Assembly: GCF_014207965.1 (NCBI RefSeq)
Contig: NZ_JACHLM010000002.1
Coordinates: 186,001-250,000 of the forward strand
DNA length: 64,000 bases
Origin: Brevundimonas bullata
GTDB taxonomy: Bacteria; Pseudomonadota; Alphaproteobacteria; Caulobacterales; Caulobacteraceae
Direction: 5' to 3'
Part shown: piece after piece, positions 1-9,239 of the stretch
Layout: each line of letters begins with the position of its first letter
Position numbering within the stretch: position 1 is the stretch's first letter
Position numbers and translations under genes: made by a program
Notes under the pieces: model-generated
The model's input: only the letters and a program-made list of their open reading frames with translations
The model's database searches: none
What the model was told of the DNA's origin: nothing

Positions 1-1
1 T

Positions 2-127
2 CCCTACAGCTACTTTGTTCTGGCCGAGGCCGAGCGGAAGCTGGGCAACGCCGAAGCCGCCGCCGAAGCGACCCGACGTTCGAACGTCGAGTGGATCGGC
101 GGCGAACGGAGCTTGGCTGCGGCTTAA
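2..127 (+). CDS. C-terminal end of a truncated upstream protein, possibly TPR-like
   Basis: An open frame enters from the left edge and stops at a TAA at 125-127, leaving 41 residues. The visible part is alanine- and glutamate-rich and has the helical pattern AEAERKLGNAEAAAEA, which looks like the second half of a tetratricopeptide repeat. No catalytic motif is visible. It converges on the DsbA-like gene, whose stop lies about 60 bp away. The family is a guess because most of the gene lies outside the window. Confidence 0.5.
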   Translation, partial: PYSYFVLAEAERKLGNAEAAAEATRRSNVEWIGGERSLAAA

Positions 128-187
128 AGCCCTATCGCTCTCCGAACGGCGTCACCTTGGGGACAAGCCGGAGGGTGATGAAGGCGT

Positions 188-997
188 TTAGCGCTTGGCC
201 TCTTCGATCAGCTTGGCGACGGCTGCGGGCTCGATGCTGGCGCTGGCCTTGCCGTTGATGAAGAAGGTCGGGGTGCCCTGCAGGCCCAGGGTCGCCGCCG
301 TGGTGTGGATATCGGTGACGTGGCGGGTCATCTCGGGCGAGGCGATGGCCGCCTGGGCCTTGGCCATGTCCACGCCGTGGGCGACCAGGATGCCGTCGAT
401 GGCGGCGCGGTCCAGGGCACGCTCGGTCATCAGCGCATCATAGACCTCCAGATACTTGCCCTGCTGATGCGCGGCGAGCGCAGCGCGAGCCGCGTATTGT
501 GAGGTGACGTCGTCGCCACGGTCCAGGATGGGCCAGTCCTTGAAGACGAAGCGGACTTCCGGGTGGGCGGCCATCAGGGCGCGGTAGTCGTGGGCCACGG
601 CCTTGCAGCCCGGGCAGCGGAAATCGAAGAACTCGATCACCGTCACCTTGGCGTCGGCGGGGCCGAAGCTGGGATCGCGCGCGTCGGGCGCCAGCAGGGC
701 GGGATTGGCCTTGGCGGCGGCATTGATGGTCTGGACGCGGGACTGCTCTTCGTGCGCCTGACGCGCGGCCAGCAACTCGTCCAGCACCTGAGGGTTCTCG
801 ATCAGATAGGCGCGGACCCGTCCGCCGAAATCACCGCCGTTCAGATAGGGGACGGCGGACAGGCCCAGCGCCAGGACCGAAACCGCTAGAGCCGCGCCGC
901 CCAGCGTCTTGCCGGACAGACGCGACAGGGCGCTGCCTTTCGGAGCAGGCGAGGCCGGCGTCGGGTTCTCGGGAGCGGGGCGTGCGGCGTCGGTCAT
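188..997 (-). CDS. DsbA-family thiol:disulfide oxidoreductase (membrane-anchored)
   Basis: 269 residues. A proline-rich cytoplasmic start is followed by one hydrophobic segment (about residues 33-51), then a periplasmic thioredoxin-fold domain with the active site CPGC at about 128-131 and a cis-proline loop GTPTFF near the C-terminus. Proteins of this type oxidise or isomerise disulfides in the periplasm; the anchor suggests an inner-membrane-tethered form (family knowledge). The region before the active site (YLIENPQVLDELL) matches the DsbA/ScsC/Com1-like subgroup, so the exact role (oxidase or isomerase) cannot be fixed. It lies 29 bp downstream of the M48 protease gene and may share its transcript. 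Confidence 0.85.
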   Translation of the reverse strand: MTDAARPAPENPTPASPAPKGSALSRLSGKTLGGAALAVSVLALGLSAVPYLNGGDFGGRVRAYLIENPQVLDELLAARQAHEEQSRVQTINAAAKANPALLAPDARDPSFGPADAKVTVIEFFDFRCPGCKAVAHDYRALMAAHPEVRFVFKDWPILDRGDDVTSQYAARAALAAHQQGKYLEVYDALMTERALDRAAIDGILVAHGVDMAKAQAAIASPEMTRHVTDIHTTAATLGLQGTPTFFINGKASASIEPAAVAKLIEEAKR

Positions 998-1026
998 GCG
1001 GGTCTCGGTATCAGTATATCGGGGCG

Positions 1027-2451
1027 TCAGGTATTGGGCAGGATGACGCCGCGGCTGTTGCGCTGCTCGTTGCGGCGCTCGGCGTCAGTGATGTCTTTTT
1101 CCGAGGCGCCTGAAGACAGGACGATGTCGGTGGCGCGGCGCCATTCGATGGAGTTGCGGTCCAGCATGTCGCGGGCGCGCATGGCGAACTGGTTGGCCTG
1201 TTCTGTGCGGCCCAGAGCGAACCAGTATTCCGCCGAGGCCAGACGCGCCTCGCCCTCCTTGCCTTGGCTGGCGTAGGCCTGTCCTAGCAGGCGCCAGGCC
1301 AGGGTATTGTCCTTCTCCAGCGCGATGGCGCGCTTCAACTGATCGACGGCGGCGTCCAGATTGGCGGCGTCGCTGGTCTCGATCAGGGCGTGGGCCAGGT
1401 TGATGCGCAGCAGGGGGGCGGCGGGCTTCAGTTCGACCGCCTTCTGGTGGGCGCCGATGGCTTCGGCCGGGCGGCCTTCCTCGAACAGGATCTGACCCTT
1501 CAACTCCCAGAAGTAGGGATTCTCGGGTTGATCGGTCAGCAGATCGTCGACGGCGCTCAAGGCCTTTTCCGTCTGACCGTCGCGATACCAGGCGATGGCG
1601 CGGGCATAGCGGGCGGGCAGGGAGGTGTTCGATGACGGATAGTCGCGCAGCGTCGCGTTCGGCGACTCCATGAAGGAGCGGATCTTGGCGACCACCAGCG
1701 CGTGCTGAGCCATTCGTTCCGAGCTGTCTCGATGACTGAAGTGGGCGGCGCTCTCGACCGGTCCGCGCAGGGCTTCGATCCGCTGCGACGACAGTGGGTG
1801 GCTGCGGAAGTAGGGATAGCGGCGCTGATCCGAGAAGATTTCCTGCGAGCGGAAATTCTCGAAGAACTCGATCATGCCCTTGCCGGATTCACCGGCGCGT
1901 TCCAGGGCGCGGGCCCCCGTGATGTCGGCCTCGCCTTCCTGGCTCTGCATATAGCGCAGGGCGCCCAGGGTGCCGAAATACTGGCTGGAGGCCAGCAGGG
2001 CTGCGCCCGCATCAGGCGCGCCCGCGATCGCGGCCAGGGCGCCCAGCGCCATGGTCATGATCATGGGCTGCATTCCGGCGTTCTGGGCCCCGTCGCGCAG
2101 GGTGTGGCGATTCTTGATGTGCCCGGCTTCGTGGGCGATCACGCCCAGAAGCTGGTTCGGTGTCTTGGTCTGAAGGATCAGGCCGGTGTTCAGGCCCATG
2201 ATCCGCCCGCGCGTGGCGAAGGCGTTCAGGTCCTGGTCGTTGACCAGCAGAATCTCGACTTCCGTCGGATCCAGCCCCATGGCGACGAAGACCGGCTCGG
2301 ACCAGTCATGGATGATGCCCTCGATCTCGGTGTCGCGGATAAGACTCTGAGCGGAGGCTGATCCGGCCGCAGCCAAGACCGCCACGGCAGCCGTGGCGGA
2401 GACAAGAATGCGGGTTGCGACACGTGAAGCGACACGGGGAAGCCTGGTCAT
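1027..2451 (-). CDS. Periplasmic M48 metalloprotease with TPR repeats (BepA-like)
   Basis: 474 residues with a signal peptide (about 1-35, ending ASAQS). The zinc-protease motif HEAGH is at about 107-111, with a downstream glutamate in GEADITGARAL as likely third ligand. The C-terminal half (about 290-430) shows TPR helices such as AEAIGAHQKAVELKP. Domain order and length fit BepA/YfgC, a periplasmic protease/chaperone that removes misassembled outer-membrane proteins such as LptD (known from E. coli, inferred here). It lies between rne and the DsbA-like gene on the same strand, which fits an envelope-quality-control pair with the latter. Confidence 0.85.
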   Translation of the reverse strand: MTRLPRVASRVATRILVSATAAVAVLAAAGSASAQSLIRDTEIEGIIHDWSEPVFVAMGLDPTEVEILLVNDQDLNAFATRGRIMGLNTGLILQTKTPNQLLGVIAHEAGHIKNRHTLRDGAQNAGMQPMIMTMALGALAAIAGAPDAGAALLASSQYFGTLGALRYMQSQEGEADITGARALERAGESGKGMIEFFENFRSQEIFSDQRRYPYFRSHPLSSQRIEALRGPVESAAHFSHRDSSERMAQHALVVAKIRSFMESPNATLRDYPSSNTSLPARYARAIAWYRDGQTEKALSAVDDLLTDQPENPYFWELKGQILFEEGRPAEAIGAHQKAVELKPAAPLLRINLAHALIETSDAANLDAAVDQLKRAIALEKDNTLAWRLLGQAYASQGKEGEARLASAEYWFALGRTEQANQFAMRARDMLDRNSIEWRRATDIVLSSGASEKDITDAERRNEQRNSRGVILPNT

Positions 2452-2505
2452 GACGTACTCCAGAGCGGCAGTCTCCCCCGTGTCTTCAAGCCTAATCGTG
2501 TCCGA

Positions 2506-5202
2506 TCAACGGCGCCACCAGCCGCGCTTCGGCTTGGCGGGGGCGGCGCCGATCTGGTTGGGGTCTTCGGCGATAAGCGCGGCCACATCGACTTCGGGCG
2601 TCGGCGCAGGCGCGGGTTCAGCGATGACGACCGGCTCCGGGGCGGGCTCAGGAGCCATAGCCTGTTCGATGGCGGCCTCGATCTTGGCTGCGACCACAGG
2701 CGCCACATCCAGTTCGGCGGGGACCACTGCGGCTTCGGCCACGACTTCAGCCTCAGCCTCAGCTTCGACCTCAGTTTCGGGCGCTTCGATCACGGCCTCG
2801 CCAGCGACATCGGCGCTGACCTTGCGGCGCACGCGGCGACGCTTGGGCGCTTCAGCCGCTTCAACGACCGCTTCAGGGGCGTCCGGAGCAACGGCGTCAT
2901 TCGCAGAGATGACCGTGGCGATGGGCGTGTCCGGCGAGCCGACGGGGGGCAGGCCCTCGTTGACGGCGCGGTCTTCGACCTTGGCGTCATGCGGCAGGCC
3001 GGCGCGATCACGGCCGCGACCGCGACCACGACGACGGCGCGAACGGCCGCCCTCGCGTTCAGCGCGCTCGCCTTCGGGACGTTCGCCGACGACCTCCGTG
3101 ACGTCGCGGGCGTCCGAGGCTTCGGTCGGGGCGCGTTCGCTGCGGGGCGAAGACGTGGGGTTGATCGGATCGAACCAGACGTAAGGGTCGTCCAGAGACG
3201 GCGTGCGGCCGCGCACCCAGGTGAAGGCGTCGCGCTCGCCGTCTTCACGCATGCGGCGTCCGCCACGACGGCCACGACGGCGGCGACGGCCGGCCTCGCT
3301 GTCGTCGTCTTCGTCGTCAGCGGCGACAACATCGACGGCGGCGGCTTCGTCCGAACCCTCTTCCGGGCGACCGCCACGGCGGCGGCGGCGGCGACCACGA
3401 CCACGGCCTTCGCCGTCGTGCGATTCCGAGCGCTCGCGGGGCTCGTCGTCATCGTTGTCTTCGCGATCCAGATCGGCGTCGTCCTCGTCGTCGCCGGCGA
3501 TGACCTCGTCGTCCTCGTCTTCGTCCTCATGGTCGAAGGCGCTGTCGTCGAAGCCGTCGTCCAGCTCGGCCGCCGAGATGTGGGTGACGGTCGGAACAAA
3601 GTCCTCGTTGGTCGAGGTGCGCTCGATGGCGTGCTCGCCTTGGGCCAGGGTATCGTCGATCAGGATGACGACGTTCAGGCCGCGCTGTTCCAGCAGACGC
3701 TGAAGATAATCGCGCTTGTGGTTCAGGATGTAGAGGGCGACGGCGGTCGAGACGCGCAGGTTGACCGAACCGGCGCCGTTGCGGCCCGCCTCGATGTCCA
3801 CGGCGCGCAGGGTCACCAGAGCCGCCGATTCCGCCGAGCGGATACGACCGGCGCCCTGGCAGTGCGGGCAGACCTCGGTGGCGCCTTCGATCACGCCCAG
3901 GCGGCGGCGCTGGCGGCTGATTTCCATCAGGCCGAAGCCCGAGATGCGGCCCATCTGGATGCGGGCGCGATCCTTGGCCAGCGCGTCCTTCAGCGCCTTC
4001 TCGACGGCGCGGTTGTTCTTGCCTTCATCCATGTCGATGAAGTCGATGACGATCAGGCCAGCGAGGTCGCGCAGACGCAGCTGGCGGGCGGCCTCGACGG
4101 CGGCTTCCAGGTTGGTCTTGGTGGCGGTGGCCTCGACATTGCGTTCCTTGGTGGAACGCCCCGAGTTCACGTCGATGGCGACCAGGGCCTCGGTCTGGTT
4201 GATGACCAGATAGCCGCCCGACTTCAGCGGCACGACCGGCTGGTGAATCTGGGTCAGGACCTCTTCGATGCCGTTGGCGGCGAACAGGGGCTTGGAGCCT
4301 TGGTAAAGGTGGATCTTCTTGGCCTGCGACGGCATCAGCACGCGCATGAAGTCGCGGGCTTCCTTGAAGCCTTCCAGGCCTTCGACCTGAATGCCGTCGA
4401 AGTCCTTGTCATACATGTCGCGCACGGCGCGGCGGACCAGGTTCTCTTCTTCGTAGATGACGGCCGGGGCGTTCGACTTCAGCGTGTTCTCGCGGATCGT
4501 CTCCCACAGGCGCAGCAGGTATTCATAGTCGCGCTTGATCTCGGCCTTGGTGCGCTTGGCCCCGGCCGTGCGGATGATCAGGCCCATGCCCTTGGGCACC
4601 TTCAGCGCCGAGGCGGCGGCCTTCAGGCGGCGACGGTCGGAGGTATTGGTGATCTTGCGGCTGATGCCGCCGCCCTTGCCCGTGTTGGGCATCAGGACGC
4701 AGTAGCGGCCAGCCAGCGACAGCCAGGTGGTCAGGGCCGCGCCCTTGGCGCCGCGCTCGTCCTTGACGACCTGCACCAGCAGGATCTGACGGCGCTTGAT
4801 GACGTCCTGGATCTTGTAGCGACGCATCAGGCGACGCTTCAGACGCTCCTCGTCGGCCAGACCGCCTTCGGACTCGTCGTCGCCTTCACGGCCCAGATCA
4901 TCGTGATCGTCGTCGTCCGAATGCGCTTCGGCCATGATGGCTTCGCGATCGGCGACCGGGATCTGATAGTAGTCGGGGTGGATTTCGTTGAAGGCCAGGA
5001 AGCCGTGACGATTTCCGCCGTACTCGATGAAGGCCGCCTGCAGGCTGGGCTCTACGCGGGTGACCTTGGCGAGATAGATGTTGCCGCGAAGCTGGCGGCG
5101 GGCCGTGGATTCGAAATCGAATTCCTCAACCTGGCGTCCGTCCACGATGGCGACGCGGGTTTCTTCCGCGTGCGCCGCATCGATCAGCATTGTTTTTGAC
5201 AT
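2506..5202 (-). CDS. rne: Ribonuclease E
   Basis: About 898 residues from the ATG at 5202 (MSKTMLIDAAH); an upstream in-frame ATG at 5247 would add 15 residues unlike the family. The S1 domain is split by an acidic insertion (DDDDHDD, about residues 94-100). The RNase H/DNase I-like catalytic part carries AIDVNSGRS and IDFIDMDEG, whose aspartates bind magnesium in the family, and the zinc-link CPHCQGAG. The C-terminal third is low complexity: acidic blocks, RRRRRR-G runs and alanine/valine/glutamate repeats. It ends in RGWWRR, the Gly-Trp-Trp element known to bind PNPase in the Caulobacter degradosome. It initiates mRNA decay and rRNA/tRNA processing. A 453-bp gap precedes it. Confidence 0.97.
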   Translation of the reverse strand: MSKTMLIDAAHAEETRVAIVDGRQVEEFDFESTARRQLRGNIYLAKVTRVEPSLQAAFIEYGGNRHGFLAFNEIHPDYYQIPVADREAIMAEAHSDDDDHDDLGREGDDESEGGLADEERLKRRLMRRYKIQDVIKRRQILLVQVVKDERGAKGAALTTWLSLAGRYCVLMPNTGKGGGISRKITNTSDRRRLKAAASALKVPKGMGLIIRTAGAKRTKAEIKRDYEYLLRLWETIRENTLKSNAPAVIYEEENLVRRAVRDMYDKDFDGIQVEGLEGFKEARDFMRVLMPSQAKKIHLYQGSKPLFAANGIEEVLTQIHQPVVPLKSGGYLVINQTEALVAIDVNSGRSTKERNVEATATKTNLEAAVEAARQLRLRDLAGLIVIDFIDMDEGKNNRAVEKALKDALAKDRARIQMGRISGFGLMEISRQRRRLGVIEGATEVCPHCQGAGRIRSAESAALVTLRAVDIEAGRNGAGSVNLRVSTAVALYILNHKRDYLQRLLEQRGLNVVILIDDTLAQGEHAIERTSTNEDFVPTVTHISAAELDDGFDDSAFDHEDEDEDDEVIAGDDEDDADLDREDNDDDEPRERSESHDGEGRGRGRRRRRRGGRPEEGSDEAAAVDVVAADDEDDDSEAGRRRRRGRRGGRRMREDGERDAFTWVRGRTPSLDDPYVWFDPINPTSSPRSERAPTEASDARDVTEVVGERPEGERAEREGGRSRRRRGRGRGRDRAGLPHDAKVEDRAVNEGLPPVGSPDTPIATVISANDAVAPDAPEAVVEAAEAPKRRRVRRKVSADVAGEAVIEAPETEVEAEAEAEVVAEAAVVPAELDVAPVVAAKIEAAIEQAMAPEPAPEPVVIAEPAPAPTPEVDVAALIAEDPNQIGAAPAKPKRGWWRR

Positions 5203-5655
5203 TGATGGTCTCTCTCTGGCGCGCCAGGCCGGGCCCTGCGGATACATCCGCGGACAAGGGGGCGGCTCGCCGAATGGAAATGGGGGCCAGGGCGCGCGTC
5301 ATCCCCTCGCAAGTTGCGAGAGCGGCAGTGGTCTGCCGGTCGGGAGCGCAGGCGGGTCGGCCCATGAGGTTCTGTCGGTCCTGGATCCGAACGCGCCGTT
5401 CAAGGCCGCATCCCGGATCCGTTCGTCAGATCGTCGGCCAGGCCGGGCGATCCTCGGAATGAGGTGAAAGTCAGCGTTGCGAGGAGGGCGCGCCCGCCCT
5501 GCAAAACCATGCAGAGGGCGCGATCGTTCGCGAACGGATCACACCATAGGCCTAACTTGTGGAAAATAAAAGAACCGCCGCCGTTACATGAGTTAACGAA
5601 ATCCTTAGCACGTAGGCCCATGCTCGGCCCTGAACCAGAAGGGTGAAGTCCGTCC
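5203..5655. other. Intergenic region between divergent rne and amiC
   Basis: No convincing gene lies in this 453-bp gap. It must hold the promoter and leader of rne (leftward) and the promoter of amiC (rightward). A perfect 12-bp palindrome CGTTCGCGAACG is at 5525-5536. The stretch 5553-5605 is clearly more AT-rich than its surroundings and is the likely amiC promoter region. A long rne leader would recall the autoregulatory rne 5' UTR of E. coli, but no homologous structure was recognised. Confidence 0.5.
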
Positions 5656-6873
5656 ATGTATGGCCGGTGGCGTAACAATCTGTCCCGTTGGGGCGTGCGC
5701 GAATGGGCGATGACGGGCCTGGCCTTCGTCGTGATTTGCGCCGTTGTGTTGACGGCTGGGCGGGGGCTGGCCTTTGGGCCGGACGGGCAAATTTCGGGAA
5801 TCCGTTTCGGCGGCGACGCCCAGCGCACGCGGGTCGTGCTGGACCTGGGCAAGACCACGCGCGGACAGGTGATCGAGGACGGCACGACCGGTCGCGTCGT
5901 CGTGGCCCTGTCGGACGTGGCGCCAGGCCGAGGCCTGGACGGCAATGGCTCGGGGCTGGTGCGCGGCTATGAGGTGACGTCTGCGGGCACGTCGTCACGC
6001 GTTCGTCTGGATTTGGCGCGCGGCGCCGAGATCGAGCGCCGCTTCCTGCTGCCGCCTGGCGACGGGGTTCAGAACTATCGCTACGTCATCGACCTGAAGG
6101 CCACGGGCGCTGCCGCCGCTGTCGCCGCCAGCACGCCGCCGCGTCGCGAGCAGGCCCGCAAGGAAAAGCCGCTGATCGTCATCGACGCCGGTCACGGCGG
6201 TCGCGATCCAGGTGCGCAAGGCCAGCACATGCAGGAAAAGGCCGTCACCCTGGCCGCTGCGCGCGAACTGAAAGCAGCAATCGAGCGCACCGGCCGCTAT
6301 CGCGTACGTCTGACGCGCGACAGCGACGTCTATGTCATTCACGGTCGTCGGGTGCAGATCGCGCGCGACGCGGGGGCTGATCTCTTTATTTCTCTGCACG
6401 CCGACGCCGGGACCGATCCGGCCCTGCGCGGGGCCAGCGTCTATACCCTGTCGGAGCAGGGCGCGGGTCGAGCTGTGCGTGAGTATACGCGTGGCGAGGA
6501 TTGGCAGCGCGACCTGCGCCTTCCGGGGCGTGACCCCTCGGTCGACCGTATCCTTCTGGACATGACCCAGCGCGCCACCCAGAACCGCTCGGCCCAGTTC
6601 GCGCGCGTGCTGCTGACCCACCTGGAAGGCGACAACCATCCGCTGTTGCGCCGCAGCCACCGCGACGCCGGCCTGGCCGTCCTGCTGGCGCCAGACGTTC
6701 CGGCCATTCTGCTGGAGATGGGCTTCATCACCAATCCCGAGGACGAGCGCGTCCTGACCGACGAACGCGCCCGTCGCCGCCTCATGCGCTCGGTCGCCGA
6801 GGGTATCGACCGCTACTTCCGCGAGCCCTCGGCGCCGGTGATGGTGGCCGGCGAGGTCGCCGGCGGCGGCTGA
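5656..6873 (+). CDS. amiC: N-acetylmuramoyl-L-alanine amidase (AMIN + Amidase_3)
   Basis: 405 residues. A membrane/export segment lies at about 17-36 and an AMIN domain at about 45-140 (septal peptidoglycan targeting in the family). The Amidase_3 zinc domain at about 172-390 has the expected metal and catalytic residues in VIDAGHGGRDPG, QEKAVTLAAA, LFISLHADA and ILLEMGFITNPED. The enzyme cleaves the stem peptide from muramic acid and splits daughter cells; Caulobacterales usually have this single AmiC-like amidase. It is convergent with the uracil-DNA glycosylase gene, with 1 bp between the two stops. The start is the first ATG before the hydrophobic segment. Confidence 0.93.
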   Translation: MYGRWRNNLSRWGVREWAMTGLAFVVICAVVLTAGRGLAFGPDGQISGIRFGGDAQRTRVVLDLGKTTRGQVIEDGTTGRVVVALSDVAPGRGLDGNGSGLVRGYEVTSAGTSSRVRLDLARGAEIERRFLLPPGDGVQNYRYVIDLKATGAAAAVAASTPPRREQARKEKPLIVIDAGHGGRDPGAQGQHMQEKAVTLAAARELKAAIERTGRYRVRLTRDSDVYVIHGRRVQIARDAGADLFISLHADAGTDPALRGASVYTLSEQGAGRAVREYTRGEDWQRDLRLPGRDPSVDRILLDMTQRATQNRSAQFARVLLTHLEGDNHPLLRRSHRDAGLAVLLAPDVPAILLEMGFITNPEDERVLTDERARRRLMRSVAEGIDRYFREPSAPVMVAGEVAGGG

Positions 6874-6874
6874 C

Positions 6875-7519
6875 CTATTCCTTCAGCGCCGCCTTGGCGC
6901 GGTGGAATATCTCCTCGAACATTTCCGGCGTTAGACGGCCCGTATTCGTGTTCAGTCGCGAGCAGTGATAGCTGTTGATGATGGTATAGGCGCCGGCCTT
7001 GCCCTCGACGCCGTGGCCGGCGGGGATGGCTGTGCCGGGATAGCCCAGGGTTCGCAGGATGCTGCGTCGCGACACGTCGCCTAGCGTCACGATCACCTTC
7101 AGCCGGGGCAGGGCGGCCAGACGGTCAATCAGGAAGGGGCGGCAGGTGTTTTCCTCGTCGCCGGTCGGCTTGTTCTGCGGCGGGGCGCAGCGCACGGCGT
7201 TGGTGATCATGCAATCCACCAGCGTCAGGTCGTCGTGACCGTCGGGATCATAGCTGCCTTGCGCGAAGCCGGTCTTCCTCAGGGTGTCGAACAGCAGCCA
7301 GCCGGCGTGGTCGCCGGTGAAGGGGCGGCCGGTGCGGTTGGCCCCCATACGGCCGGGCGCCAAGCCTGCGATCAAGAGGCGGGCGTTGGGATCGCCGAAG
7401 GAGGGGGCGGGACCGTTCCACCAGTCCGGGTTCTGGCGGATGTTCTCCTGACGATAGGCGACCAGGCGCGGGCACAGGGGGCAGTCGCGCGTCGGTTCAG
7501 GGTTCAGGAGGCGGCTCAC
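6875..7519 (-). CDS. Uracil-DNA glycosylase, family 5 (UDGb-type, Fe-S)
   Basis: 214 residues. The motif GLAPGRMGANRTGRPFTGDH is diagnostic of family 4/5 uracil-DNA glycosylases and closest to family 5, which removes uracil and other deaminated bases from DNA. Cysteines suited to a 4Fe-4S cluster are present: CPLCPRL near the N-terminus, RCAPP, and CRPFL. The second active-site loop is HGVEGKAG/NSYHCSRLNTNTGRLT. The start codon overlaps the stop of the upstream NYN-domain gene (ATGA at 7516-7519), so the two are translationally coupled. Confidence 0.9.
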   Translation of the reverse strand: MSRLLNPEPTRDCPLCPRLVAYRQENIRQNPDWWNGPAPSFGDPNARLLIAGLAPGRMGANRTGRPFTGDHAGWLLFDTLRKTGFAQGSYDPDGHDDLTLVDCMITNAVRCAPPQNKPTGDEENTCRPFLIDRLAALPRLKVIVTLGDVSRRSILRTLGYPGTAIPAGHGVEGKAGAYTIINSYHCSRLNTNTGRLTPEMFEEIFHRAKAALKE

Positions 7520-8097
7520 GTGCGGTCGCTCCGGTCCAGGGTGCGGGCGACGCCCTGGTTCATGGCGGTCTTGGGTTTGCTGAAATGGGTCATGACATCG
7601 GACAGGTCGATGAAGGCGTCAGCCTGACGACGCAGTTCGTCGGCGATCTGGGGTGGCTGGCAGCGGGTGGTCGAAACAACGGTCACGCGGACGCCCTTGG
7701 CTTGAATGGCCTCGACCAGTCGGCGGAAGTCGCCGTCGCCCGAGAACAGGAAGATGTGGTCCAGCCGCGGGGCCAGCTCCAACATGTCGACCGCGATCTC
7801 GATGTCCATATTGCCCTTGGTGCGGCTGTGGCCCTGGGCGTCGGTGAAGCGTTTGGCGGGCTTGGTCGTCACGGTGAAGCCGTTGTAATCGAGCCAGTCG
7901 ACCAGCGGGCGGACGGGCGAGAACTCTTCGCCCTCGACGATCGCCGTGTAATAATAGGCGCGCACCAGCTGACCCTTCTGGCCGAACCAGTCGGACAGCT
8001 TTCTGAAGTCGAGATCGACGTTGAGCGCGCGAGCCGCCGAGTAGAGGTTGGCGCCGTCGATGAACAAGGCGATGCGGTCGCCCGTGTGGCCAGTCAT
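7516..8097 (-). CDS. NYN-domain (LabA/DUF88) putative ribonuclease
   Basis: 193 residues from the ATG at 8097 (MTGHTGDRIALFIDGANLY); a further-upstream start would run through the divergent folK gene. The PIN-like NYN fold shows its acidic residues in IDGANLY, NMDIEIAVDML and FSGDGDF, the set that binds a metal ion in this family. Family members are thought to cut RNA, but the substrate is unknown. It overlaps the uracil-DNA glycosylase start by 4 bp and is divergent from folK with about 30 bp between the starts. Confidence 0.85.
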   Translation of the reverse strand: MTGHTGDRIALFIDGANLYSAARALNVDLDFRKLSDWFGQKGQLVRAYYYTAIVEGEEFSPVRPLVDWLDYNGFTVTTKPAKRFTDAQGHSRTKGNMDIEIAVDMLELAPRLDHIFLFSGDGDFRRLVEAIQAKGVRVTVVSTTRCQPPQIADELRRQADAFIDLSDVMTHFSKPKTAMNQGVARTLDRSDRT

Positions 8098-8127
8098 GAA
8101 TATGAGTCCGTGGAAATGGTCGAGAAT

Positions 8128-8667
8128 ATGAGCGTCCCGACCGAAATCCCCGATGGCGACCTTGATCTGGACGGCGCAGTCATCGTCGCGCTGGGCTGTA
8201 ATGACAAGGGCGTCTGGGCTTCTTGTGAACAAGCCCTGGAGGCTGCGCTAGCGCGCTTTCGCGCCGAGGGCGTCGATATTCTGGCGCGATCGTCGTGGTG
8301 GACTTCAAAGGCCTGGCCCGATCCGACTGATCCGCCGTTTTTGAATGGCGTGGTCATTGTGCGTACGGCGCACGATCCCGCCGTCTTGATGAGCAAGCTG
8401 TCCCGCATGGAGGATGTGTTTGATCGTCGTCGCAGCGCACGCAACGCGCCGCGAACCCTGGATCTGGACCTGATCGCCTATGGCCGGCTGAACGGCGACC
8501 TCGAGGGACTGATCCTGCCGCATCCGCGCGCGGCCGAGCGGTTGTTCGTCATGGGGCCGCTGGCTGAGATCGCGCCAGAGTGGCGGCATCCGACTTTAGC
8601 AGGCGACGCGGCGACGCTGGCGGCCCAGGCGACCGTTGCAACGGACGCGCGGCCTCTGTCCCGTTGA
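8128..8667 (+). CDS. folK: 2-amino-4-hydroxy-6-hydroxymethyldihydropteridine pyrophosphokinase (HPPK)
   Basis: 179 residues from the ATG at 8128; an ATG at 8116 in the same frame is an alternative. HPPK transfers pyrophosphate from ATP to the pterin in folate synthesis. The signature RNAPRTLDLDLIAYG contains the metal-binding DxD, and the start domain VALGCNDKGVWASCEQAL and the end block LPHPRAAERLFVMGPLAEIAP fit the family. The N-terminal 15 residues before VIVALG are an unusual extension. It is divergent from the NYN gene. Other folate genes (folA, thyA) lie about 52 kb away. Confidence 0.93.
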   Translation: MSVPTEIPDGDLDLDGAVIVALGCNDKGVWASCEQALEAALARFRAEGVDILARSSWWTSKAWPDPTDPPFLNGVVIVRTAHDPAVLMSKLSRMEDVFDRRRSARNAPRTLDLDLIAYGRLNGDLEGLILPHPRAAERLFVMGPLAEIAPEWRHPTLAGDAATLAAQATVATDARPLSR

Positions 8668-8720
8668 CCCCGCTGGGCGGGCCGTTAGGGTCTGTCCGAA
8701 TGACACCGGGAGACAAGATC

Positions 8721-9146
8721 ATGTTCCTGCCCGCCTTGGCCGTAATCGCTCTGGTTCAAACGTCTCCGGCGCCGGCCTCGCCGCCTGCGGGGACGGGAGT
8801 GGTGATCCGCGAGGCCTCGACCATGGTGCGTCAGGTTCCGCCACATAACGGCGAGGGCATGAGCACCGCCTATCGAATCTCGGACGGCGTGCCGAACCGG
8901 GCGATGGAGTTTCGCAAACGGGTCATGCATCCAGGCGCGGCTATCGGCCTGCACCCGATCGCCCACGACGAAGTCTATTATGTGGTCAGCGGGGAGGGCG
9001 AGGTGACGTCGGACGGGGTGACCACGCCGGTGCGGGCGGGCGATGCGGCCTATCTCTTCGACGGCAATGTCGTCGGCATTCGTCAAACGGGAGAGGTGGA
9101 CCTGGTGCTGATCATCAGCTATCCGCTGGCCCAAAGGAAGAACTGA
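8721..9146 (+). CDS. Secreted cupin-domain protein
   Basis: 141 residues from the ATG at 8721, preceded by GGGAGA at a good distance. An in-frame ATG at 8700 is less likely because the export signal starts at MFLPALAVIALVQTSPAPA. The mature part is a single small beta-barrel cupin: GAAIGLHPIAHDEVYYVVSGEGEV is motif 1 with histidines and a glutamate that could bind metal, and the later strand DAAYLFDGNVVGIRQ corresponds to motif 2 but lacks the usual histidine. No substrate can be inferred. Confidence 0.8.
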   Translation: MFLPALAVIALVQTSPAPASPPAGTGVVIREASTMVRQVPPHNGEGMSTAYRISDGVPNRAMEFRKRVMHPGAAIGLHPIAHDEVYYVVSGEGEVTSDGVTTPVRAGDAAYLFDGNVVGIRQTGEVDLVLIISYPLAQRKN

Positions 9147-9239
9147 GGCGTTTCGCGCCGCATTCCAGCCTTCGCGGCGTTGCACAATCACGCCTAACCC
9201 TATATTTTGTGCGGTTCTCCCTGCCGCCAGAGGAATTTC

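Noticed and set aside
2989..5199. 736-residue open frame on the plus strand opposite rne
   Set aside because: It is antisense to a clear RNase E, has the composition of a high-GC shadow frame and no recognisable domain.
5593..5610. CtrA-like site TTAA...TTAG upstream of amiC
   Set aside because: The two half-sites are 8 bp apart and the second is imperfect; the consensus needs a 7-bp spacer.
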